22,599 nucleotides of DNA from a virus: IMG/VR virus record IMGVR_UViG_3300025110_000143, positions 1-22,599 of that record; one strand, written 5' to 3'. This document shows, piece after piece, positions 1 through 7,723 of this stretch (within the stretch, counting starts at the first letter, position 1; every line of letters starts with the position of its first letter). Position numbers and translations under genes: made by a program. A model generated the notes under the pieces. The model made no database searches. It had not been told where the DNA came from and worked only from the letters and a program-made list of their open reading frames with translations.

Positions 1-2832
1 TACTTTGGCTACTTCTTCTTTATGCTCTTTGTTCCTTTTTCTTGCTGTTGAAAAAATTGGATTATCATTGCCGTCAAAATCCTCAAGCCAACCGATCTCT
101 CTGAGTTGCTTCTCTCTTTCTGGAGTTAAATCAGATCTCTTTTTATCTTTTAAAGATCCTGCAGCTTCAACAGTGTCAAACTTTGAATCTTCTAAAATAA
201 GTCTGTTATTAACCGTATCTAGAGCTACAACATACTGAGCAAGTAGATGCTCAACTTCTGGGGATGTTATTAAGTTTTCACCTGTCAGCGGGTCAATAAA
301 GATCTTACTCTCAGCTTTAAAGTCTCCTTTAGGTTTTCCTGCTGCGTCAAAGGTTACTCCTTTTCCTTCTAACATCCTCCTCATTCCTCCCAGTGTTGAG
401 AGAGATAGTTTTGTCAGTTTGTTGCCTAGAGTATTCTTGTTAAATTTATTTTTAAACAGAACGTCTTTAGCATTCCTAAGAAGTCCGAAGTGAGACTGTT
501 CACCAAAGTTAGCAAAGTGTTCAGAAAGAATTTCTGAAGTTATATTCTTCCTTCTCGTTGCTATATCACCTTTTAAATAATTCTCTTTAGCTTTCTTATT
601 CTGTCTTTTTTGCAGCTCGTACTGACCAAGTAAATAAGTGATTTGGTCTGTAGCTTCAGAGTCTCCTTGCTTAATAGCTTCATCTCTTATCTTCCTTGCT
701 TCTGTTATTTTTCTTCCAAGTGGAGAGTTTTGGTTTTGTTGATAAACTGCGTCAAGATACTGATTTTCAAAATCCAACATCTGTTTATCAGTATAAAGTC
801 CGTCACTCCTTCTATTACCAGCTTCATCAAAAGTGCCGAAAATAACCTGCTCAAGTTCTGCCCTTGTGTCACCAAAAGGATCAACCCCTTCACCTTTGTC
901 TCTCCCTTTTCTTTTTTTAGAAGGAGCAGAGAAGTATTCTGTAGGGTGAAACAGTTCGTGAAATAATGTTCTGTTTCTTCCTGTTCCACTTGCGTCTGTG
1001 TTTATATAAATCGTGTTATTTCCGTATTTATTATCATAAAATCCGTATTGAAATCTAGCGTTTAAATCAGGGTTGTCTGGATCTTTGCTTGCTGCCTTTA
1101 CCATTCCCTCCCCGTCTGTGTATTTAATATCTACGTTAGATCCTTTCTTGCTCATATAACCCTGAAACAACTGGGCAGCATCAGCTTCTGCAGCAAGATC
1201 AGAGACTCCCATTCTTCTATCTGGATTTAAGAAAGCTTTTCTTTGATCTTCTGGAAGTCGTGATGCGTAATCTGTGATAAATTCCTCATCAAGTTTAAGG
1301 CGTTCCATACCTCTAAACTTGTTCCTTACAAGCGGAGTGTATTTGGCTGCTTTCTCTGCACCGTACCCTAAACCTCCACCAAAGGCTCCGAATCCTGCAC
1401 CTGCAGCAGCTCCTTCAGCTCCACCTGCAACGTATCCGGTTCCCATTCCTATAGCTGTCCCTTTTGTTATCTTGTCAGCAAGATCTCCAGCATTTCTTAG
1501 GATCTTGTCAGAGAGTGGAGTATCAAGTAACTGAACCCCTTTTTGAATTGGATCCCTAAGTGTTCCTTTCTTCTTAACTATGCCAAGTCCTGTTTGTCTT
1601 CTGCCGCCTTTCTGGGCTGCTTCTGATACAACAGATACTATCTGCCCCGGTGTTCCAATTGCTCCCCCTTTAATCTTAACAACTTCACCAATGCCTTTAG
1701 CAGTTTGTGGAAATTTTTCTAAAAGCCTTCCTTCTTGGCCTAAGTTTGATATTCCTTGGCCTGCATACTCAATAAGTTTACCAGTGGAATCAACAAGTTT
1801 TCCTGTTCCTTTAGCAAATGAGGTTGCTGGTCTTTTTGCTATTTCTTTGCTTACAGAGTAAACCCTTGAAAGGGCATCTTTAGTTGTTTGTGTTGCTGGT
1901 CGTTTAAGGGTTTCTTTTGCTACATCAAAAATCTTCTTTGTAGTCCCTTGATTGATTCCCTTAATAACATTGTTAAGAGCTTTGTTAGCAGCTATTGAAG
2001 GCTTGCCTGCTACTCTTCCAACAGTTCTATATATAGATCCACCAAATAGAGCACCGGGATCTAAAACAATTCCTAAAGTGTCAGCAGAAGCTGGATTGAT
2101 TCCTTCATCATATTTTGCAGCATATTCATTAAGATCTTTATCAAGAAAATAACCTGCTGCTCTTATTGCATCTCCTACCCTGCTCTTTCTGTCTTCTAAT
2201 ATTCGCTTAGTTCTTTCAGCGAACATCTTATAACGTTCGTATCTAGCTTTCTGATTTTCATCAGCAGCTCTAAAAGGACGTTGAGCAAGATCTGCAGCTC
2301 CTGTTGCTATATCAACCCAACCCTCTGCTGCTGATAAGGCTGCTTCTGGAAAGATTGCAGTAGCTTTAAGTGGATCTTCTTTGAACTTGTCTGGGATTTG
2401 TTTGCCGCCTTCATAAAGATAGCTGAAAGCTTCTTTTGAAGCTTCTGGAAGCGTTTTAGTTGCCCAGTGCCAAAAACCGTTTCTGCCTTCTTCTTTCTCC
2501 TGTTGCTCCCACTCTTTGAATCCTTCAAGAGTATAAATACCGTCTTCGTACTTAGGTGCTCCTTCAAAAGTAAGTTCTTCACCTAGCAGGTCATCGTCTT
2601 CAGGAGCTGGATCAATTATTATATTTCCAGCTTCATCTTTTCTCCACTGGTCTTGAGGGACTTCTTCTCCTAAAAGATTTTCGTCTACCTCTTCACCAAG
2701 AAAATCACCGTCTGCAGGTGAACCTACTGGATCTGTTTCTGACGATAGACCAACAGGAATCTCTTCACTTACTTCTTCTAATTCAATAAGTGGCCCAGTT
2801 CCGGAATCAGTTCTTTTGACTTGTGGAGGCAT
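1..2832 (-). CDS. Giant internal virion/ejection protein with HExxH metallopeptidase-like motif (3' end beyond window)
   Basis: The minus frame is open from ATG at 2832 to the window edge, giving at least 944 residues with no stop seen. The start (MPPQVKRTDSG) overlaps the preceding gene by 26 bases. Residues 1-90 are very acidic and hold three LGEE motifs. Residues about 90-450 are helical and rich in Lys and Ala. Residues about 458-495 form a Gly/Ala-rich hydrophobic stretch of glycine-zipper type. Residues 625-629 read HELFH, preceded by a beta-like NTIYIN strand, which is the HExxH zinc-peptidase signature. Candidate third ligands are E659 or E661 (RAELEQ) and E771 (SEHF). Size and position at the end of the tail genes fit the large ejected protein of podoviruses (T7 gp16 or N4-type in role). 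No lytic transglycosylase motif was seen in the visible part. The ejection role is inferred from context; the peptidase assignment rests on the motif alone. Confidence 0.85.
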   Translation of the reverse strand, partial: MPPQVKRTDSGTGPLIELEEVSEEIPVGLSSETDPVGSPADGDFLGEEVDENLLGEEVPQDQWRKDEAGNIIIDPAPEDDDLLGEELTFEGAPKYEDGIYTLEGFKEWEQQEKEEGRNGFWHWATKTLPEASKEAFSYLYEGGKQIPDKFKEDPLKATAIFPEAALSAAEGWVDIATGAADLAQRPFRAADENQKARYERYKMFAERTKRILEDRKSRVGDAIRAAGYFLDKDLNEYAAKYDEGINPASADTLGIVLDPGALFGGSIYRTVGRVAGKPSIAANKALNNVIKGINQGTTKKIFDVAKETLKRPATQTTKDALSRVYSVSKEIAKRPATSFAKGTGKLVDSTGKLIEYAGQGISNLGQEGRLLEKFPQTAKGIGEVVKIKGGAIGTPGQIVSVVSEAAQKGGRRQTGLGIVKKKGTLRDPIQKGVQLLDTPLSDKILRNAGDLADKITKGTAIGMGTGYVAGGAEGAAAGAGFGAFGGGLGYGAEKAAKYTPLVRNKFRGMERLKLDEEFITDYASRLPEDQRKAFLNPDRRMGVSDLAAEADAAQLFQGYMSKKGSNVDIKYTDGEGMVKAASKDPDNPDLNARFQYGFYDNKYGNNTIYINTDASGTGRNRTLFHELFHPTEYFSAPSKKRKGRDKGEGVDPFGDTRAELEQVIFGTFDEAGNRRSDGLYTDKQMLDFENQYLDAVYQQNQNSPLGRKITEARKIRDEAIKQGDSEATDQITYLLGQYELQKRQNKKAKENYLKGDIATRRKNITSEILSEHFANFGEQSHFGLLRNAKDVLFKNKFNKNTLGNKLTKLSLSTLGGMRRMLEGKGVTFDAAGKPKGDFKAESKIFIDPLTGENLITSPEVEHLLAQYVVALDTVNNRLILEDSKFDTVEAAGSLKDKKRSDLTPEREKQLREIGWLEDFDGNDNPIFSTARKRNKEHKEEVAKV
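2572..2706 (-). repeat. Three copies of a (D/N)(F/L)LGEE(V/L) motif
   Basis: Residues 43-49 (DFLGEEV), 52-58 (NLLGEEV) and 81-87 (DLLGEEL) of the giant ejection protein repeat one short hydrophobic-acidic motif in a disordered-looking acidic region. The codons differ between copies, so the peptide rather than the DNA is conserved. A docking motif for another virion protein is a guess. Confidence 0.7.
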
Positions 2833-4291
2833 CAGGATCTTTAGCTTGTTTTAAGTTTCTTAAAGCTGCATCAACATCGACCAGTTCACTCTCTAAACGT
2901 TTTTTGTTTTCAGTGTCAACTGTGCTGCCTTTGTATTTTTGAAGCTCTTTCTCAATTTCTTTCTTTCGTGCTTCAAGGTCATCAGCACCTTGAGCTATAG
3001 ACGCTTGAGAAGGTTGTTGGGCTAGTTTGTTGTTTACCCTTTCTGCTGCTGGAACTTTAATAATCTTGCCGCCTACCTGAACAGCAAAAGGGAGAGGTTT
3101 CCCTTCTTTAATTAAACCTTTTAAATAAATATTAGCTTCTTCCTCATTTACAAAAGGCCCAATATCTTCAGGTACTACTGTAGGGATTTTTTTCTTTGTC
3201 TTTGAGTCAACTTCTACAAGTGGGCTTTCTATTTGTTTAAGTATGTCCTCAAAATATCTAGGGACATCCTTAACCAAAGGGAGAAGTTTCTCGTTCTCAC
3301 CTATGTAACTTTGAACAGTGGAAACAGCTTGTGTCTTCTTGCCTTCCACAGCGTCCCTAGCTGCTTCAATAAATGAATCTCTTAGCTCAGGAGTGAGTAA
3401 CTGCCCCTCGAAAATCTTGTTGGCTAAGTTTGCCACCTTAACAGGCAAGCCTCCAGCATCTGCTGCAGTTGCAAACTCACCCTCTCTAACAACAGATTCA
3501 GGATCTAAAGCCTTCATAAACTTAAAGACTATTGAAATGTCCTGCGGCCCTTTCAACGATCTTCCTTCTTTTTCTGCTCTATTTACAAGTGTTTTAATCT
3601 GATCAAAAGCCTGTCTTGATTGTACATACTGAGCTACTGTTTTTTCTTTCTTAACATCTTTCAGTGAAGTTCTCAGATCACCTTTTTCTTCTGATGTTAA
3701 TCCCCCGAAGATTCCCCTCTCTACATCTTTAGGGATAAGGCTTTTAGCTCTTAACTCAGAAAAACGTTCTTCCTTGTAGTACCAATCTTTTACTTTTTGC
3801 TTCAACTCTGTAGGGAGTTTTTTGAAATCTATATCTCCGTTTGGTGAAAGGTACTCACTAAAATCTAACATTTCTGCAGGATTCTGATCTTTGTACATTC
3901 TTAAAATTTTCTTTTGTTGAATATCAGAATTAACTGTACTTAACAGTCCTGTGAATTGATCAAGCATTTTTAACTCACCCGTCAATGTATCTAAATTTGG
4001 TTTGTACTGGCTTATTCCAAAGAGGTGTTTTTTCATTAAACCTTGAAGCTGATCAGCTCCTTCTGGAGAGTTAACGTCTTTAATTTTAGACCAACCGTCT
4101 TTAAAAGCTTTCAGTTCTGTATTAGACGTTTCTAATCTCTCTGTTTCTTTCTGTTTAACTTTATTCTGCAGCTCAAGAGCTACTTTTTCAGCGTCTAATT
4201 TGCCTCTTTTAATAGCTCCGTCGATTGCATCAGGAACTAAATTAGAACCAACTTGAAAAGCTGCCAAAAATGTTTTTCCGCTCATTGACAT
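2807..4291 (-). CDS. Internal virion (ejection-type) protein
   Basis: A 494-residue protein, mostly charged and predicted helical by eye, with no signal peptide and no long hydrophobic segment. The N-terminus (MSMSGKTFLAAFQVGSNLVPD) is mildly hydrophobic, and the last 60 residues are a Lys/Glu-rich helix (ARKKEIEKELQKYK). It lies between a Gly-rich ejection-type protein and the giant HExxH protein, where podoviruses encode their set of ejected internal proteins. An AGGAAAGG sequence about 12 bases upstream of the ATG could serve as ribosome-binding site. The next gene starts 26 bases before this one ends, suggesting coupled translation. I do not recognise a named domain; the role rests on position and composition. 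Confidence 0.8.
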   Translation of the reverse strand: MSMSGKTFLAAFQVGSNLVPDAIDGAIKRGKLDAEKVALELQNKVKQKETERLETSNTELKAFKDGWSKIKDVNSPEGADQLQGLMKKHLFGISQYKPNLDTLTGELKMLDQFTGLLSTVNSDIQQKKILRMYKDQNPAEMLDFSEYLSPNGDIDFKKLPTELKQKVKDWYYKEERFSELRAKSLIPKDVERGIFGGLTSEEKGDLRTSLKDVKKEKTVAQYVQSRQAFDQIKTLVNRAEKEGRSLKGPQDISIVFKFMKALDPESVVREGEFATAADAGGLPVKVANLANKIFEGQLLTPELRDSFIEAARDAVEGKKTQAVSTVQSYIGENEKLLPLVKDVPRYFEDILKQIESPLVEVDSKTKKKIPTVVPEDIGPFVNEEEANIYLKGLIKEGKPLPFAVQVGGKIIKVPAAERVNNKLAQQPSQASIAQGADDLEARKKEIEKELQKYKGSTVDTENKKRLESELVDVDAALRNLKQAKDPDASTSQKN

Positions 4292-4297
4292 AATATT

Positions 4298-5155
4298 TTA
4301 AACCTTTCCTGTTATTACACCTAAAGCACCTTTTTTACCTCCTAGAAGTCCTCCAGTGAAAGCTCCTAGACCTAGCCCAGCTACAGAGCCGAACATATCA
4401 GCACCTTGCTGCTGTTGGTTCATATAATCCTGAAACTGATTATTGTATGTATTTGTAGCTAACCCTAGCGATCTAGCTCCAGCATTTGGATCTTGTCCTA
4501 AACCTTGTCTGATTCCCATTGGTTGGAAAGGAGCAGCTCCTTGCTGTGCTCCTGCGATCTGCCCAAACTGAGCTACAGGTGTTGTACCTGATAAGTAACT
4601 AGCTGCATTAGCTAGACGCTGCTGCCTTAGACGGAAAGCTGCATTACCAACTCCAAAAGCTTCCGCTGCTGCTGGTGCTGCTCCGAAGACGTTACCTCTA
4701 GCATATTGCCCAGCTCTTTCAGCTTGTTGGATTTCTTCCCGCATACCGGGAGCAAGTGCATAACCAGATTCAACGTCTTCCAAAGCTGCTTTTCCTAAAG
4801 CATCTCTAACTTTTCTAAATTGAGGATCAGATAGTTCTAACTCTTCAAGTGATTGCTTAACAAATTCAGTTCCGTATTTTTTACGAATATCAAGCATTGA
4901 CTGTGCAATGCTGTCAGCACTTTCTTTCGCAAAATCCAATTCTTTTCTAGACTGATCAACATCACCAACACCTGTAAAATCAGCAACCTTTTCCTCCCCT
5001 GTTACAGGATCTTTATAGGTTGTTTTCTCTCCCATACGAGCAGCAGCCTCAATACGCTTCTTCAAAGCTAATAATGACGCTTCTGTTCTAACTCCTTCAG
5101 TAGTCGCTTCTGCGTAATTCGGTGGTTCCGGTGGATCTGGTGAATACAATCCCAT
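4298..5155 (-). CDS. Small internal virion/ejection-type protein with Gly-rich C-terminal segment
   Basis: A 285-residue protein. It begins with a proline-rich MGLYSPDPPEPPNY head, as is common in podovirus internal proteins made just after the tail genes. Residues 25-130 are charged helix, 150-190 are Ala/Arg-rich, and 195-250 are Gln/Gly-rich. Residues about 254-281 are a Gly/Leu/Ala hydrophobic stretch (GSVAGLGLGAFTGGLLGG) that could insert into a membrane. AGAGGAA about nine bases upstream is a reasonable Shine-Dalgarno. It is the first of three consecutive ejection-type genes. I infer that it takes part in the channel that carries DNA across the cell envelope; no enzyme motif is present. 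Confidence 0.75.
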   Translation of the reverse strand: MGLYSPDPPEPPNYAEATTEGVRTEASLLALKKRIEAAARMGEKTTYKDPVTGEEKVADFTGVGDVDQSRKELDFAKESADSIAQSMLDIRKKYGTEFVKQSLEELELSDPQFRKVRDALGKAALEDVESGYALAPGMREEIQQAERAGQYARGNVFGAAPAAAEAFGVGNAAFRLRQQRLANAASYLSGTTPVAQFGQIAGAQQGAAPFQPMGIRQGLGQDPNAGARSLGLATNTYNNQFQDYMNQQQQGADMFGSVAGLGLGAFTGGLLGGKKGALGVITGKV

Positions 5156-5157
5156 CT

Positions 5158-5586
5158 TTAAAATTCCTCTTTTATAAAAAGTTCTCTCACTGTTAAACTA
5201 ATACTCTCAAGATAATCTTTTCCTCCTGTGAGGAAGGCGGTCATCAAACCTAATTCTGTCAAAGTATCTCTAATCACTAAAGCGTAGGTACGTTTAGTTT
5301 TGCCAGCATCTTCCCAGCTATTGGCATCCTTCCAAGCATTGAGACAAACTAAATGCAGAGGAAGGAGATTATGCTTATGCTGATTAAAGAAGCTGTTATC
5401 TGGTAGCTCTACCAAGAGAAGGAAGGCTAAGTCATAAGTATCTGCCCCTTTCCAGTTCTCTTTATCATCGTACAAGTCATCAATAAACCTAGCTATTTTG
5501 CAGATGATATTTAGGTAAAGGTGTGCTTCCCTATTACCTCCAGCACAAAGTTTTACAGCTTCTGCTACCTTATCCTCGTAGCTCAT
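5158..5586 (-). CDS. Unknown helical phage protein with DDxxDD motif
   Basis: A 142-residue all-helical-looking protein, translationally coupled to the nozzle gene by an ATGA overlap at 5583-5586. It carries an acidic FIDDLYDD motif at residues 34-41 and a second Trp/Asp-containing helix (NAWKDANSWED, 83-93). The pattern is superficially like the Asp-rich metal site of isoprenoid synthases, but the protein is less than half their length and sits among tail genes. Tail assembly or a minor virion role is more likely. I have an impression that similar short proteins follow tail genes in other phages, but I cannot name the family. Confidence 0.8.
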   Translation of the reverse strand: MSYEDKVAEAVKLCAGGNREAHLYLNIICKIARFIDDLYDDKENWKGADTYDLAFLLLVELPDNSFFNQHKHNLLPLHLVCLNAWKDANSWEDAGKTKRTYALVIRDTLTELGLMTAFLTGGKDYLESISLTVRELFIKEEF

Positions 5587-7721
5587 TGGTCAGCCTCCAT
5601 AGTGTCCATAAATGCCCCTGCTTGAATACTTCTCAAGGCAACGTATTTATTTCCTGTGGTGTCTCCTGTGCTCTGCTGGATCTTAAACTGTAGCTCTCTA
5701 AAAGGATCGTACTGTGTGAGGCTGTATCTGAACCTTCTAACCTTTGCATCTGGTAAAGTGAAAGGCAGTGTAGTGGAGCTTGTCCCTACAGTTGCCTCTT
5801 CATTATCAACCAGTGCAGCATCGTAAAGTGTTCCGTAAATTGTTGTAGCTGTAGCTGCTGCTGATGCACTTAAAGAGAGCCTTCCTCCGTTTGCAAAAAA
5901 CAAAGTCTGCCCGTTACTTACTGCAATAGGTAAAGCATCAACAATAACACCCGAAGAGGTGTAATCTCCTATAGCGTAGCCAGCAGTTTTATTTATTGTA
6001 ACAGTTCCAGAACTGCCAAGAAATATCTGGCCTGATCCTGTTTCTAAATTTGTTACCAATCTATCCCCTTCATCTCCGTCCAGAATTGGGAGAATGTCTA
6101 CCTTGGCATTACTTCTATCAAATTCGTATTCTACAAAGTCTCCACTTTTTGGACTAAGCTGATCATTGAAAGCCAAGCCTCTTGTAACTGCTTGCCAAGC
6201 TGTATCTCTGTAATTGCTTCCGTCAAAGTTGTCTTGAAAATCTGTAGAAACAGCATTCTCTGGAGAGACGTAATCTCTCAGCTCCATTACATTGCCAACC
6301 TTGTCCAGTGTCAGAAGTTTCTCTGCATAACCACTGAAGGCTGGCACTGCAAAATCAATAGCTTTGACGTTATAGTCTGCATTCCCTTGCCAGTATCCTC
6401 CCCAGCTATTGGTATTTACATTGTATATCAGGAGGCAGTTGTTGACTGTGCTACTAAGTATTGGAACAGATAGCATAAACATTCCGTTCCAGAAAGTTGC
6501 TGAAGCCTGCTGAACTGCTGCACTCCAGTTTATTGAATCTATTAAATCTTGAATAGGATAGCTGATCACTCCTGCAGTGCTGGCTACCATTTCCTCAGCC
6601 ATTGTACGCTTTAGACTTCTTACTCCGTCCTTGCTTAAATAGAAGAGATCTTCACCAACCTGAGCGGCAGCCCTGTGGCTAACGCATCCACTTTTATTGC
6701 TAACCTGCCTAATAGTGAAGGTAGCTGTAGCATTGCCTGCTGTAGCTGTGGCTGCTGTTAAAGGATTGGTGTCAACCAGATAAACACTGTTCTCGCAAAA
6801 TACTACTACGTTAGTTCCTACCCAAGAGTACATTCCTGTCACAGTTTCCGCTCCTGTGCCTACTTTGAACGGATTTATCTTAGTAGTTCCTAAAGTGAAC
6901 AGTGTGCTGGGAATAGCTGCCTCTTCATTATCTCCTACTGCTGAACCTGTTAATGTTCCGAAGATCTTTGTAGCGTTTGCTGCTGCTTCTGCACTTACTG
7001 AAAAAGCTCCTCCTCCGCTAAAGGTTAATATCTGCCCTATATCTAAAGGCACAGGCAAAGCATCAACTTCAATGCCGCTAGTTGTGTAGCTTGCTGTAGC
7101 GTACCCCCCAACTTTATCTATTTTTACAAAAGCCGTTAGATTAGGAAGAATGCTGCTAACGTAAATATCATTATTAGTTTCGTCGTACGCAAAAACTCTT
7201 CCTGAGTTTGCTATTAGGTATTTAGCATTTAAGGGAGCTGAATCTGCAGCCACTGTTTTAACCCAAGTACCTCCAGAATACTTTAATTCAAATATCTTAT
7301 TACTACTGCTATCACTACTCCAATACATCTTATCAGCTATCTGGCACATATATGCAGGAGTAGTTGCAGGACTCATTGATCCAGCGACTGCACTTATAGC
7401 TGCTACTGTTCCGTTGCTCTGAATCTCATACAGAGATCCGTTTACTGCAGCTATCACTCTTTCTCTGCTGTCAGAGTCAAAGAAGTGTAACGTCTGTACG
7501 TTTATACTGTTAGTAGTACTACCTAGAAGATTTGCAAACCTGTGAAAGCCTCTTCTTGTTTTGAGAACCCCGTTAATCTCTGGGGCTAGATCTTTAATCA
7601 GTTCAGCTTGAGACTCGTTTAAAAGGTTCTCCCTGAAATTAGAGACTTGGCCACCTATAAAACTGGCCTGCCGATCGTACAGCAGAGTGTTGTCAACTGC
7701 ATCATTGAAATAGACTGGCAT
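5583..7721 (-). CDS. Tail nozzle protein (T7 gp12 / tail tubular protein B-like)
   Basis: A 712-residue beta-rich protein directly downstream of the adaptor gene, with a two-base gap. The N-terminus (NESQAELIKDLAPEINGVLKTRRGFHRFANL, about residues 35-65, here split as NESQAELIKDL and NGVLKTRRGFHRFANL) is the opening typical of podovirus tail nozzles, where the protein enters a beta-propeller. WGGYWQG at 440-446 and the repeated VYLVD, LFYLS and LLIYNV strands fit propeller blades. Two copies of a 66-residue module (203-268 and 578-643) are inserted. The nozzle forms the distal end of the short tail and the DNA exit channel. No Shine-Dalgarno is evident; the leader is CTAAAA directly before the ATG. 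Annotation by context and fold pattern is fairly secure, although similarity to T7 is distant. Confidence 0.82.
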   Translation of the reverse strand: MPVYFNDAVDNTLLYDRQASFIGGQVSNFRENLLNESQAELIKDLAPEINGVLKTRRGFHRFANLLGSTTNSINVQTLHFFDSDSRERVIAAVNGSLYEIQSNGTVAAISAVAGSMSPATTPAYMCQIADKMYWSSDSSSNKIFELKYSGGTWVKTVAADSAPLNAKYLIANSGRVFAYDETNNDIYVSSILPNLTAFVKIDKVGGYATASYTTSGIEVDALPVPLDIGQILTFSGGGAFSVSAEAAANATKIFGTLTGSAVGDNEEAAIPSTLFTLGTTKINPFKVGTGAETVTGMYSWVGTNVVVFCENSVYLVDTNPLTAATATAGNATATFTIRQVSNKSGCVSHRAAAQVGEDLFYLSKDGVRSLKRTMAEEMVASTAGVISYPIQDLIDSINWSAAVQQASATFWNGMFMLSVPILSSTVNNCLLIYNVNTNSWGGYWQGNADYNVKAIDFAVPAFSGYAEKLLTLDKVGNVMELRDYVSPENAVSTDFQDNFDGSNYRDTAWQAVTRGLAFNDQLSPKSGDFVEYEFDRSNAKVDILPILDGDEGDRLVTNLETGSGQIFLGSSGTVTINKTAGYAIGDYTSSGVIVDALPIAVSNGQTLFFANGGRLSLSASAAATATTIYGTLYDAALVDNEEATVGTSSTTLPFTLPDAKVRRFRYSLTQYDPFRELQFKIQQSTGDTTGNKYVALRSIQAGAFMDTMEADQ
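5793..5990 (-). repeat. Duplicated 66-residue module, copy 2, in tail nozzle
   Basis: Residues 578-643 of the nozzle protein (KTAGYAIGDYTSSG through LVDNEEA). It is the partner of the copy at 6918-7115. The nucleotide sequences have diverged well beyond the shared protein pattern, so the duplication is not recent. Confidence 0.85.
6918..7115 (-). repeat. Duplicated 66-residue module, copy 1, in tail nozzle
   Basis: Residues 203-268 of the nozzle protein (KVGGYATASYTTSG through VGDNEEA). It aligns without gaps to copy 2, with 37 of 66 residues identical by my count. Shared landmarks are VDALP, GQ.L.F..GG, AAA.AT and DNEEA. The glycine and alanine pattern suggests a small beta-sandwich module. 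Confidence 0.85.
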
Positions 7722-7723
7722 TT

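Noticed and set aside
705-989. Minus-strand 94-residue open frame containing LLLLKKEKGETK
   Set aside because: It lies wholly inside the giant ejection gene in another frame; the large frame has clear protein character there, including HELFH.
5158-5586. Isoprenoid synthase-like DDxxD enzyme
   Set aside because: At 142 residues it is far too short, has only one Asp-rich motif and sits among tail genes.
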